Shown here in pieces: positions 1 to 8,267 of a DNA stretch of 53,538 nucleotides. The DNA lies in the NCBI GenBank assembly GCA_900546785.1, contig URED01000011.1, forward strand, positions 1 through 53,538. Direction: 5' to 3'. The position numbers and the translations under genes are program-made. The stretch comes from an uncultured Oscillospiraceae bacterium (GTDB lineage Bacteria > Bacillota > Clostridia > Oscillospirales > Acutalibacteraceae). Each line of letters opens with the position of its first letter. Position 1 is the stretch's first letter. Below the pieces are notes generated by a model. The model saw nothing but the letters and a program-made list of their open reading frames with translations. It did not search any database and was not told the origin of the DNA.

Positions 1-70
1 TCATCTCTTTTTTATTTTTTCTTTTTTCAGTCTCACATCATTGACAAATGTACAAAATTTTGGCGGCCCG

Positions 71-1414
71 TTATTTGCATATCTCGCTGATCTTAAAGCT
101 TTGAAATTCCAGATAGCTGCTCGGCTCGGATTCATAAAGCACGCCGATGGTGTCCTCGTCTATCTGCGTAAGGCAGGAATAGGCAAAAAAGCCCTTATTC
201 AGCGCAATATCCTTGAACCAGTCTATCTGCGTATATTTGCCCTTGACCATTCTGAGCTTGCCTATGGATATAACGCCGTCGCTCCTCGTCTTTTGGCTTG
301 CGTGTGAGCAGAATACGTATTCGCCCGCAGTTATCACGCTCTTCTGGCATTTCGGGGCATACAGCGCTGTCTTTTTGCATTTTTCCCATGTCTTACCTCC
401 GTCGCCGGAATAAGAAACGGGCGTTTTGCCAAAGCCTTTTTGCCTGCCGAGACCGAGTATGCCGCCGTTCGGCGTTTCGATCATCTGCCACTCGTCAATG
501 TTCTGGGAATACGGGCAGCGGGTCATTCTGTGCCAGGTGTCGCCGTTGTCTATACTGTATATGGAAGCCGTGCCTTTCTTCAGCGAATACAGCGGCATAA
601 TGATGCGCCCGTCCTGTGTTGTAACGCCAACGCCGGGCGCAACGCCCAGAAATGTGCCGTCTTCTTCATGCAGGATCATATTCGTTATGTCGACAGGCTC
701 TGTCCATGTCTTTCCGCCGTCGCTGCTCTTCGTCAGGAATACATAACATCTTTTAGGCGCCTTCAGCGGCGCACCGTATGTTGTAACGGCTCCCGCTTCG
801 TTCTTGCCCATGGCGCCGTTCAGGTAGATGTTGCCCATGTATTCATCGCCCCTGTAGAGTGAGCCGGTGGGGGAGGTCACGCGGTAATCGGTGCTTTCTT
901 TTTTTGCGTTTAAAACGCTGCCGTCCTCACAGATATAATAGAAATTCCCGTCCCGGTCATAGATCAGCGGCCGCATTCTGCCGTTCAGCTGCGCGTACGG
1001 TATCTTCTTTTTATCCAGCAGCTTCTTCCTGTGAAGCCCCATGCACTCCGGCCAGAAATCCGCGATCATGATAATATCTCCGTTCGGAGCTACCGCCATG
1101 CACGGATCTATGTAAAAGCCGGAGGCGTAGCAGTCGCTGGAGATCCTGGTTTCCCTTGCAGGCGGGGCGGCAACCGTTTCTATATTGCTCCATGTTTTGC
1201 CGCCGTCCTCGCTGCGCCTGATCGCCAGTTCAATATATCCCCAGTCCTCGCCCGTGGAGGCTCTGTCCACCGCGGCGATAAGCGTGCCGTTCGCGTTGAT
1301 AAGGCTCGGTATCCTGAAAGCGATTCCACCGTTTGCCTTGTTGCTGTATTTTGTAAGTTCCTCTTTCAGGTAAACAGGGCTGCTGCCGCAAAAGATAAGC
1401 TGTGGCTCTCCCAA
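71..1414 (-). CDS. Exo-alpha-sialidase, BNR/Asp-box family (GH33-like)
   Basis: Predicted neuraminidase that releases terminal sialic acid from glycans. The 447-residue protein has the FRIP motif at residues 33-36, which carries the first arginine of the sialidase Arg triad, and four Asp boxes of the S-x-D-x-G-x-x-W type at about 68, 230, 287 and 336, so it is a six-bladed beta-propeller of usual single-domain size. I see no signal peptide or anchor, so it may act in the cytoplasm on imported oligosaccharides (inference). The start is TTG at 1414, chosen because AAAGGGG lies 7 bases upstream and no ATG fits. It is divergent from the alcohol dehydrogenase gene. Sialidase family is well supported; the exact substrate is not. 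Confidence 0.85.
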   Translation of the reverse strand: MGEPQLIFCGSSPVYLKEELTKYSNKANGGIAFRIPSLINANGTLIAAVDRASTGEDWGYIELAIRRSEDGGKTWSNIETVAAPPARETRISSDCYASGFYIDPCMAVAPNGDIIMIADFWPECMGLHRKKLLDKKKIPYAQLNGRMRPLIYDRDGNFYYICEDGSVLNAKKESTDYRVTSPTGSLYRGDEYMGNIYLNGAMGKNEAGAVTTYGAPLKAPKRCYVFLTKSSDGGKTWTEPVDITNMILHEEDGTFLGVAPGVGVTTQDGRIIMPLYSLKKGTASIYSIDNGDTWHRMTRCPYSQNIDEWQMIETPNGGILGLGRQKGFGKTPVSYSGDGGKTWEKCKKTALYAPKCQKSVITAGEYVFCSHASQKTRSDGVISIGKLRMVKGKYTQIDWFKDIALNKGFFAYSCLTQIDEDTIGVLYESEPSSYLEFQSFKISEICK

Positions 1415-1462
1415 ATCAATACCCCTTTCTGTGGAATATATCCGTTTTTTATTTATGCATTC

Positions 1463-1490
1463 AGTATAGCATATTTGGCAAATAATTCAA
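1463..1490 (-). promoter_or_regulatory. Sigma-A promoter of the sialidase gene
   Basis: Minus strand: -35 TTGAAT (1485-1490), 16-base spacer, -10 TATACT (1463-1468) preceded by TGC, an extended -10. It would start transcription about 40 bases before the TTG start codon. Confidence 0.6.
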
Positions 1491-1581
1491 AGACTTTTCA
1501 GGAAGTTTACATTTTCTATTGCAATGAGGCGCAAATTTTAGTAAAATATTACTGAAAAATTTTGTAAAGGAGGAATCATCG

Positions 1582-2787
1582 GTGCTTTGGGAACTTAAAA
1601 AGTGCTGGTACAGAATCTACCAGGGCGCTTTTAAACTTGCCATGAATTTCCTTGACTGGTCGGAGCCGCATCTGCTTGAGGGCAAGGGCTCTGTATTAAG
1701 ACTGCCGGAATTCATCAAGAGCAAGGGTATCAATAAGGTGCTTGTTGTAACAGATAAAGGCCTTATGAATCTTCATTTGCTGGATCCCATGTTTGAAAAG
1801 CTTACGGAGGCCGGCGTTGCATACGTAGTTTATGACGGCGTTCAGCCCAACCCCACAATCCCTGAGATCGAAGAAGCGCGTGAAATGTATATCAAAAACG
1901 GCTGCGAAGGATTTATCGCATTCGGCGGCGGTTCTTCTATGGACTGTGCAAAGGTTGCGGCAGCAAGAGTCGTTAAGCCGAATCAAACCGTGCGCAAAAT
2001 GAGGGGCTATCTTAAAGTACTTAAAAAGCTGCCGCCGTTCTTTGCCGTCCCCACAACTGCGGGCACAGGCTCGGAAACCACGGTCGCCGCTGTTGTTACC
2101 GATCCCGAAACGCATGAGAAGAACGCGGTCAACGATATCTGCCTTCGTCCCAGATTCGCGGTGCTTGACCCGGAACTTACCGTAGGTCTGCCGCCGCATA
2201 TCACATCGACTACAGGTATGGACGCGCTCACGCACGCTGTTGAGGCTTATATCGGCAGAAGCAACACAAAGCAGACAAGGCAGCAGGCTGAGGAAGCCAC
2301 AAAGCTTATTTTTGAGAATATCGAAAAAGCTTATAATAACGGAAAGGATTATGAGGCAAGGGCCAATATGCTCAAAGGCTCCTATCTTGCGGGCTGTGCG
2401 TTCACCCGTGCATATGTCGGGTATGTTCATGCTATAGCTCATAATTTAGGCGGTCTGTACGGCACGCCGCACGGCCTTGCAAACGCGGTTATCCTGCCGT
2501 ATGTGCTGGAATGGTACGGCAGCAAGATCTATCCGCAGCTTGCAAAGCTTGCAGATGTTGTGGGCATAGAGGGATCTTCCACAGCTGATAAGGCAGTCAA
2601 GTTTATTGAGGCGATCAAAAAGCTTAACGCGGATATGCAGATCCCGGATAAATTTGATATGATCAAAGAAGAGGACCTGCCCACGCTGATCACAAGGGCG
2701 CTCAAAGAGGGCAACCCCGGCTATCCCGTTCCCGTTATTATGGATTATAAGGATATGGAAAGCGTTATCCGCCGCTTTATGGCTTAA
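1582..2787 (+). CDS. Iron-containing alcohol dehydrogenase
   Basis: NAD(P)-dependent group III alcohol dehydrogenase, likely a cytoplasmic aldehyde/alcohol redox enzyme used in fermentation or sugar-derived aldehyde reduction. The N-terminal nucleotide-binding domain has GGGSSMD at 115-121. The C-terminal helical domain has the metal ligands Asp214, His218, His283 and His297 in the usual D-xxx-H and HAIAH...PHG settings. Length (401 residues) is typical. The start is GTG at 1582, with GGAGG 8 bases upstream. A strong terminator follows, so it appears to be transcribed alone. The substrate cannot be read from sequence; butanol-type, propanediol-type and lactaldehyde-type enzymes share these motifs. 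Confidence 0.9.
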   Translation: MLWELKKCWYRIYQGAFKLAMNFLDWSEPHLLEGKGSVLRLPEFIKSKGINKVLVVTDKGLMNLHLLDPMFEKLTEAGVAYVVYDGVQPNPTIPEIEEAREMYIKNGCEGFIAFGGGSSMDCAKVAAARVVKPNQTVRKMRGYLKVLKKLPPFFAVPTTAGTGSETTVAAVVTDPETHEKNAVNDICLRPRFAVLDPELTVGLPPHITSTTGMDALTHAVEAYIGRSNTKQTRQQAEEATKLIFENIEKAYNNGKDYEARANMLKGSYLAGCAFTRAYVGYVHAIAHNLGGLYGTPHGLANAVILPYVLEWYGSKIYPQLAKLADVVGIEGSSTADKAVKFIEAIKKLNADMQIPDKFDMIKEEDLPTLITRALKEGNPGYPVPVIMDYKDMESVIRRFMA

Positions 2788-2810
2788 TTTCAATATAATA
2801 CATACTGCTG

Positions 2811-2840
2811 AAAGCGCGTTTTTACGAACGCGCTTTTTTG
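2811..2840 (+). terminator. Rho-independent terminator after the alcohol dehydrogenase
   Basis: Ten-base-pair stem AAAGCGCGTT / AACGCGCTTT with a 6-base loop, running directly into a T tract. Confidence 0.9.
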
Positions 2841-2900
2841 TATGTTTCCATTCGTCAATATTCACATCAAAGCACCGCTATATTTGTTTATTTTTCATAA

Positions 2901-2929
2901 TTGTTTTACCGATTGTAACCTGTTATAAT
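2901..2929 (+). promoter_or_regulatory. Sigma-A promoter of the first GPH symporter
   Basis: -35 TTGTTT (2901-2906), 17-base spacer, extended -10 TGTTATAAT with TATAAT at 2924-2929. It is followed by a leader of about 70 bases that contains a GC hairpin (see 2967-2994). Confidence 0.7.
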
Positions 2930-2966
2930 ACTATATGGCAAAAATAATGAAAGGAAAAATAGACCG

Positions 2967-2994
2967 CCGCCGTTTTTGTGGCGGGTTTTGTTTT
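2967..2994 (+). promoter_or_regulatory. Terminator-like hairpin in symporter leader (possible attenuator)
   Basis: Between the promoter and the ribosome site lies a short GC stem, CCGCC (2967-2971) with GGCGG (2980-2984), followed by GTTTTGTTTTG. The T-rich tract ends just before the GATGAGGTG ribosome site of the symporter. The placement fits transcription attenuation, but the stem is only 5 bp and no alternative pairing partner is obvious. Confidence 0.35.
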
Positions 2995-3008
2995 GATGAG
3001 GTGAATTT

Positions 3009-4559
3009 ATGGAAAGCAGAAAATTAAAAACCTATACGCCGAAAGAACGGAATATGTATCTTGCAGGCATGTTCGGTCAGAATATGATCTATAACATTGT
3101 TGCTACCGGACTTGTAAGCTATTATTTACAATATGTAATCTATATTCCTGTTGCCGCAATAGGCGTTATCGTTACGATTGCTCGTGTTTGGGATGCAATC
3201 AACGACCCTATGATGGGTACGATTGTAGACAGAACTAAAAGTAAATGGGGAAAATGCAGGCCCTATCTTATTTTTGCGCCTCCCATTATAGGCCTTATAA
3301 CAATACTTTGTTTTGTCAATGGAAATTATGTTCAGGCAGATACCGGTCTGGAACGCGGAATTATTATTGCATGGGCAGCAATTTCTTATATTCTTTGGGG
3401 CATGTCGTTTACTGTTGGTGATATTCCGCTGTGGGGAATCACTTCTCTTATGACCGAAGATCAGAACCAAAGAAGCCAGCTCTTAGGGCTTGCCAGAATG
3501 GCTGCCGGTGTCGGCGCGATCGGTGTGCTTGTTGTTCAAATAGCGCAGGTTGTTTCAAGCCTGTTTACTTCAAAAGGCTATGAACTTGATACTGCAAATA
3601 AATACGGATGGATTATAACTGTTGTTGTACTTACGGTAATCAGTACGCTGCTCTTTGAACTTGCCGGTATCGGAACACGTGAAAGAGTTCATAGCTCCGA
3701 AAAGCGCCGTACAATGAAAGAAAATTTCAAGATAATGTGGACGTGCAAACCGTTTCGTCAGATACTTATTTCCGGTATTCTCAGAAGCCCGATCCAGCTT
3801 CTTATGCTTATCGCCATGTCGTTCATCACATATTATTATGCAAACGGCGACTTTATGAACCTCTTTAAGGACGGCATCAACTGGCTTATGCTTCTTAACA
3901 TAGCGATTATAGCTGTCGGTGTTTTTGCAGGTCAGTTCATCGCTATGGCTGTAACGCCTATCCTTTCAAAGAAATTTGAAAATAAAACGATTTATAATGC
4001 TTATTCCATCGGGGGCGCTGTTCCGTTCTTCCTGCTCATTGTTGTTTATCTCATTGCAGATGGTGATTTGACTACGATCGGCGGGGTAATTGTCGCCGGT
4101 ATTCTGCTTCTGTTTGCAAGCTTTGCTATGGGTGGTATCAATGTTATGCAGTCCGTAATGATCGCTGACTGCGTAGATTACGAGGAATATCATACGGGTA
4201 TCCGCCCGGACGGAATCTTCTTCTCCGGCCAAAGCTTTATTACCAAGCTCGCAGGCGGTATAGCTGCTCTCATTCAGTCCGCTGCATATGCAGCTGTTGG
4301 CTTTTCGGATACGAATATCGCAAAAATGAATGAAGATCTTGCAAACGGCGCAAGCTTTGTCACTTACAATGACGGTAAATATGCCATGATCATGTTTTTC
4401 CTGATTTCAGTTCCGATCGCAATCGGTATGATCCTTTCTGCGCTTCCGACTTTGAAATATGCGCTTTCTGATAAGGAACATGAACGAATTCTCAATGAAT
4501 TGATTGAAAGACGTGCCACACAGGAAGAAGCTTCAGAAAACGGAAGCAAAGAAAATTAA
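3009..4559 (+). CDS. GPH-family sugar:cation symporter (MFS)
   Basis: Membrane transporter of the glycoside-pentoside-hexuronide family (MelB/XylP/UidB-like), 516 residues with about 12 hydrophobic segments. Family marks include the N-terminal D-A-I-N-D-P-M-M-G stretch with the following D-R-T-K-S-K-W-G-K loop, and a late C-V-D-Y-E-E-Y...G segment in the second half. It probably imports a glycoside or uronic acid with Na+ or H+. It lies between the alcohol dehydrogenase and a convergent sulfatase, next to a sialidase, which suggests a glycan-derived sugar as substrate (inference). It has its own promoter and ends at a shared bidirectional terminator. ATG start with GAGGTG upstream. The substrate is not identifiable from sequence. 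Confidence 0.88.
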   Translation: MESRKLKTYTPKERNMYLAGMFGQNMIYNIVATGLVSYYLQYVIYIPVAAIGVIVTIARVWDAINDPMMGTIVDRTKSKWGKCRPYLIFAPPIIGLITILCFVNGNYVQADTGLERGIIIAWAAISYILWGMSFTVGDIPLWGITSLMTEDQNQRSQLLGLARMAAGVGAIGVLVVQIAQVVSSLFTSKGYELDTANKYGWIITVVVLTVISTLLFELAGIGTRERVHSSEKRRTMKENFKIMWTCKPFRQILISGILRSPIQLLMLIAMSFITYYYANGDFMNLFKDGINWLMLLNIAIIAVGVFAGQFIAMAVTPILSKKFENKTIYNAYSIGGAVPFFLLIVVYLIADGDLTTIGGVIVAGILLLFASFAMGGINVMQSVMIADCVDYEEYHTGIRPDGIFFSGQSFITKLAGGIAALIQSAAYAAVGFSDTNIAKMNEDLANGASFVTYNDGKYAMIMFFLISVPIAIGMILSALPTLKYALSDKEHERILNELIERRATQEEASENGSKEN

Positions 4560-4602
4560 TTGAATTCTGATTAAACGCTGTTTTAAACAACTTTAAGGGG
4601 TA

Positions 4603-4640
4603 AAAGAAACTCCGCCTGCTTTTGCAGGCGGAGCTTTCTT
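4603..4640. terminator. Bidirectional terminator between symporter and sulfatase
   Basis: Perfect 10-bp GC-rich core CTCCGCCTGC (4610-4619) / GCAGGCGGAG (4624-4633) with loop TTTT, extended by A-rich and T-rich flanks that pair further. It can stop both the plus-strand symporter and the minus-strand sulfatase transcripts. Confidence 0.9.
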
Positions 4641-4668
4641 TATATATTGTGATTTACTTTTATTGAGT

Positions 4669-5988
4669 TTACTTTTTGCGCCGCTTAATTGCGGGGAATA
4701 TGACCGGCATTTCTTCTCCTGCCTTTTGCATCTCCTCAAAAAGCAGATATTTCATCTCTCTGCGTATGTGCGCATATTTCGGGTTCTTAACCAGATTGTT
4801 CTTTTCGTTCGGGTCAAGCTTTAGGTCGTAAAGATAATCCTCAAAATACACTCTGCTGTTTTCGTGCAGGTAACCGGAGGGATTGATGTCCCTAACGGAA
4901 TATTTGAATCTGTCCGTTCGAACGGCACGGCCGCACTGGCTCTCGCTGATCTGCATGAATACGCATTTGCGCTGCGTTTCGGGGTCGTCCGTCTGTGCCG
5001 TAAGATCGCACCCTTTAAACTGCTTCGGTATTTTGATCCCCGCCATGGAAAGCATGGTCGGCGGCAGATCGATCAGGCTTACGAGGCGTTTGTCGCGCCT
5101 GCCGCCCGAAAAGCCCCCACCCTTGATGATCAGCGGCGTATGAATGCTGCTTTCGTGGCAGCTTCGCTTGTATTCCATGTTTCTTGTTTTAAAGTGGCAG
5201 CCGTGGTCGCTGGTGTATAGGATTATGGTGTCGTCATAGATTCCAAGCGCTTTCAGCTTATCCACAAGCCTGCCTACATTATAGTCCAGTCGGTTTATGG
5301 CGGAAATGTAATCCGGGTACATCTCTTTGTAATCGCCTTTTAAAAAGGTCAGATCGTCGGGCAGAGGGTAGTCCTTGTATTTTTCAATCGTTTCTTTGTA
5401 CCCCTCAAAACGGTTTCTGTCATTTTGCTGGTGCGGTTCCAGCTGGCTCACAAACATAAAAAACGGCTTGCTCTTATCTCTTTTATCAAGGTATTCCAGC
5501 GCGAAATCGTTTATACAGTCCGCCCGATAGCCCTTGAAATCGATTCGGTTTCCGTTTTCGTCAAAAACATATCCGTCATACCCGTGAGAGGTGAATTCAA
5601 GGCAGTCCGCCGCGCGCCAGTATTGGTACTTGCCCTGTCTGTCGCGTGGAACGGCGGTCTTTTCGCAATGCACGCCTATGCCCGGATACTTGTCTGACCC
5701 CAGGTGCCATTTTCCTATGTACGCCGTCTGATAACCCGCGTTGTTAAAATATTCTGCAAGCGGCGTGATGTCACGCGGCAGAGCGATAGCGTTCGTATAA
5801 CAGCCCGTTTCCGTAGCGTACATCCCGCTTTGCAGGCAGGAACGCGCCGGCCCGCACACCGGCTGGCAGGTAAAGCTGTTTTCAAAAAGTACGCCCTCGC
5901 TTGCAAGCTGCATCAGATTCGGCGTTACCTCTTCGTTAACGGTATCCCATCTCTGCTGGTCTGAAAAATAAAAAATAATGTTCTTCAT
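4669..5988 (-). CDS. Cys-type sulfatase (sulfatase family S1)
   Basis: Predicted sulfate-ester hydrolase of 439 residues. The C-x-P-x-R signature is C45-G-P-A-R49; Cys45 is the expected formylglycine precursor, so an anaerobic sulfatase-maturing enzyme (anSME) is needed, and none is encoded here. Other site residues: Asp10 and Gln11 in the first strand, the GKWHLG segment near 92-97, and the metal pair Asp261-His262 in SDHG. There is no signal peptide, so it may act on imported sulfated sugars. ATG start at 5988 with AAAGG upstream. It is followed at its 3' end by a shared terminator and preceded by MscS on the same strand. Substrate (glycosaminoglycan, mucin or other) cannot be assigned. Confidence 0.9.
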   Translation of the reverse strand: MKNIIFYFSDQQRWDTVNEEVTPNLMQLASEGVLFENSFTCQPVCGPARSCLQSGMYATETGCYTNAIALPRDITPLAEYFNNAGYQTAYIGKWHLGSDKYPGIGVHCEKTAVPRDRQGKYQYWRAADCLEFTSHGYDGYVFDENGNRIDFKGYRADCINDFALEYLDKRDKSKPFFMFVSQLEPHQQNDRNRFEGYKETIEKYKDYPLPDDLTFLKGDYKEMYPDYISAINRLDYNVGRLVDKLKALGIYDDTIILYTSDHGCHFKTRNMEYKRSCHESSIHTPLIIKGGGFSGGRRDKRLVSLIDLPPTMLSMAGIKIPKQFKGCDLTAQTDDPETQRKCVFMQISESQCGRAVRTDRFKYSVRDINPSGYLHENSRVYFEDYLYDLKLDPNEKNNLVKNPKYAHIRREMKYLLFEEMQKAGEEMPVIFPAIKRRKK

Positions 5989-6009
5989 GTATTAAACCTT
6001 TCTGCGTAT

Positions 6010-7080
6010 TCAGCCTTTTTTGCTGCCGCCTGTTTTTTCTTCAATATATATGCTGCTTGTGGGGTAGGCAAAATCCGTGCCGTTATCTTCAATGATCTTC
6101 TTGATCTCAAAATTCAGCTCTTCCAAAAACGCATAGTATTCTTCCAGATTGGTTATCAGTACATAGCATCTGATCTGTATTTTCAGAGCGGAATCGTCAA
6201 ACGCGGTAAAGCGCACCCTTATGTTCTCATTTTCCACTTTTTCATGGTTCTCAAGGAAAGTTCTAATATCGTTCAGGCATTTTTTCAGCGTTTCTTCAGA
6301 CGTTGAATACAGCAGGCCTATCTCCGTTTCAATCAGGCGCTTATTCAGCTTTGCGTAATTCGTGATCAGATCGTCCGCAATGATCGTGTTGGGAACTATG
6401 ATTACGGTGTCGTCCAGCTTTCTTATCCTCGTTGAGCGCATGGTGATATCCTCCACCGTGCCGGAAAATTCCTTTGTTTCAATGAAATCGCCTACGTCAA
6501 ACGGCCGGTCAAACATGATTACAAAGCCGGATATAATGCTTTGCAGTGTGTCCTGCGCCGCAAGGGAGACGGCAAGTCCGCCCACGCCAAGCCCGGTCAG
6601 CAGACCGTTTATATTGTAGCCGAGTTCGGAGATAACCATGATCACGGCAATGCACACCGTAAGCACTTTCAGGATGTTTGCAATAAATTTTACGGCTATG
6701 CTGTTTACCTCGGGGCTTTTGCTCTTTGCGCCCAAAACGCTTTCCAGATTATCGGAAACATAGCTGATTATGAGCCAGCATACAAAAAGAATGGAAAGTA
6801 TCTTGAAAGCGCCGGTCACTGCCGAATGCCTGTAGTTTAGGATAACGCCGATATACGCGCCCAAAACGATAAAGTATGAGGAAAGCGGTTTTTTCAGGCT
6901 GTTTATAAACCCGGCGCGCCGCTCCGGCTTTTTAACAAAGAGCACTTTTGCAATCAGCCGCAGTATTCCGTCTGCAAGCTTGTTCCTTAGGGCAAGCAGG
7001 GCAAGAAAGATCACCAGCCCCAGCCCGATGTTGAAGTAGGTTTCATATTCGTTTATGAAATTTTGAACCGTCTCAAGCAT
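6010..7080 (-). CDS. mscS: Small-conductance mechanosensitive channel, MscS family
   Basis: Inner-membrane channel that opens under membrane tension and releases solutes during hypo-osmotic shock. The 356-residue protein has an N-terminal hydrophobic helix, a second membrane segment, and the Gly/Ala-rich pore helix GLGVGGLAVSLAAQ, followed by the family stretch F-D-R-P-F-x-V-G-D and a cytoplasmic beta/vestibule domain. The start is ATG at 7080, not a longer upstream form, because GGAGG sits 6 bases before it; this leaves one base between the FkbM stop codon and this ATG, so the two are probably translationally coupled. Family assignment is firm; conductance class is not testable here. Confidence 0.9.
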   Translation of the reverse strand: MLETVQNFINEYETYFNIGLGLVIFLALLALRNKLADGILRLIAKVLFVKKPERRAGFINSLKKPLSSYFIVLGAYIGVILNYRHSAVTGAFKILSILFVCWLIISYVSDNLESVLGAKSKSPEVNSIAVKFIANILKVLTVCIAVIMVISELGYNINGLLTGLGVGGLAVSLAAQDTLQSIISGFVIMFDRPFDVGDFIETKEFSGTVEDITMRSTRIRKLDDTVIIVPNTIIADDLITNYAKLNKRLIETEIGLLYSTSEETLKKCLNDIRTFLENHEKVENENIRVRFTAFDDSALKIQIRCYVLITNLEEYYAFLEELNFEIKKIIEDNGTDFAYPTSSIYIEEKTGGSKKG

Positions 7081-7081
7081 A

Positions 7082-8149
7082 TTATCCCTCCTTAGCCACG
7101 CAGTAAAAGTTGCTCTCCCACGCCGGTATGTATACGCTGTGCCTGAAATAAATATCGTAATTCGGATTGATATCCAAAATTTTAAGCGGCAGGGCAAACA
7201 TATCCTCGTTCCTGTGGTAGGCGCAAACATAAAGCTTCGGCGTGTATTTTTTTATTGTTTTCTCGCTGCCGCAAAGCGCTTTCAGCTCCGCACCCTCAAT
7301 GTCCATTTTGATTAGTGTTGCGCCGCCGGTTGCAATGCTGTCCATGTCGATCGCTTCAACGGTATTTCCCTCGGCGGAAAGCTTTGAGTTCCGCCCGGCT
7401 TTTGCAGAAAAGATCAGCGTGTCTTTTTTATCCCACGCCGCGGCGTTGATCAGCCTTATATTTTCCATTTGCGCCGTGTTTTTGGTCAGCTTCTTAAAAT
7501 TCTTTGCGTCCGGCTCAAGCGCCGTGATATGCGTATATTTTCCTTTGGTGTATGCCGTGAATTCCCTGATCGTGTCACCGTCATACGCGCCCGCGTCAAT
7601 GATCTTTTCGTGCGCGCCAAGCTTAAGAATATCACGGTAGATCACGTTTTTGTCCTGCGTTGCGCAGTTTAAAAGATATTCTATCCTGCCGCTTATCTTA
7701 AATCGCAAAACGTTTTCGTAAACGCGCCTGCTCTCATCGTCCGCAAGCAGGGAATATACCCTTTCAAATTCGCTTTTATGCTCCGCAAAATATTTCCCGG
7801 TAAATAATCCGCCGCCGGCAACGGGTATGTCCGGCGCGATAACGCGGCGTTCGCTTGCTATTTTTTTAATGTTCTCAATCACATCGCTCAGCCTTGTGGC
7901 AAAGCCGAGAACCACATTAAAATCCGGCAGTCTTTCGCAGACTTCCCGGTAAGTAAGAACCTTTTTGCCCAGAAAGCTCTGCCCGCGAACAAAATCATCG
8001 CTTGCAAAGATCTCGCTTACCTGAATGCCTTTTTCGTTCAGAACGGCGATTATCTTTTCGGCAGCGTCACCCATTCCGTAAACGGCAACCGGCTTTTTAT
8101 CGTTTAAAAGGAAGTCCCATGAATCGGTCTCCCACAATTCAAGCTTCAT
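7082..8149 (-). CDS. FkbM-family SAM-dependent methyltransferase
   Basis: Predicted cytoplasmic methyltransferase of unknown acceptor (355 residues). Residues 1-110 form a Rossmann-like region starting with V-A-V-Y-G-M-G-D, as in sugar-modifying FkbM relatives. The methyltransferase domain follows: motif I D-A-G-A-Y-D-G-D-T at about 185-193, acidic end of strand 2 (LEPD near 211-214), and the FkbM hallmark K-M-D-I-E-G-A-E at 281-288. It is first in a two-gene unit with mscS and is expressed from a promoter back-to-back with that of phoH. FkbM enzymes methylate sugars or polyketides in surface glycans and secondary products; which applies here is unknown. Confidence 0.82.
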   Translation of the reverse strand: MKLELWETDSWDFLLNDKKPVAVYGMGDAAEKIIAVLNEKGIQVSEIFASDDFVRGQSFLGKKVLTYREVCERLPDFNVVLGFATRLSDVIENIKKIASERRVIAPDIPVAGGGLFTGKYFAEHKSEFERVYSLLADDESRRVYENVLRFKISGRIEYLLNCATQDKNVIYRDILKLGAHEKIIDAGAYDGDTIREFTAYTKGKYTHITALEPDAKNFKKLTKNTAQMENIRLINAAAWDKKDTLIFSAKAGRNSKLSAEGNTVEAIDMDSIATGGATLIKMDIEGAELKALCGSEKTIKKYTPKLYVCAYHRNEDMFALPLKILDINPNYDIYFRHSVYIPAWESNFYCVAKEG

Positions 8150-8172
8150 AGTTCAGATCACCCGCTAAATTC

Positions 8173-8201
8173 ATTATAAACACAAAATAATGCTAAATCA
8201 A
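8173..8201 (-). promoter_or_regulatory. Sigma-A promoter of the FkbM-mscS unit
   Basis: Minus strand: -35 TTGATT (8196-8201), 17-base spacer, -10 TATAAT (8173-8178). Its -35 box lies 5 bases from the -35 box of the divergent phoH promoter. Confidence 0.7.
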
Positions 8202-8206
8202 GATAC

Positions 8207-8235
8207 TTTACAAATACTTTAAAAAAGATTATAAT
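8207..8235 (+). promoter_or_regulatory. Sigma-A promoter of the phoH operon
   Basis: -35 TTTACA (8207-8212), 17-base spacer, -10 TATAAT (8230-8235), about 33 bases before the phoH start codon. Confidence 0.7.
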
Positions 8236-8267
8236 TAATAATACAAAAATTCGGAAAGTGAAATTTT

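Noticed and set aside
1..70. Pyrimidine-rich start of window as a terminator for the sialidase
   Set aside because: The T-rich tract is on the plus strand; on the minus strand it is A-rich and no hairpin precedes it.
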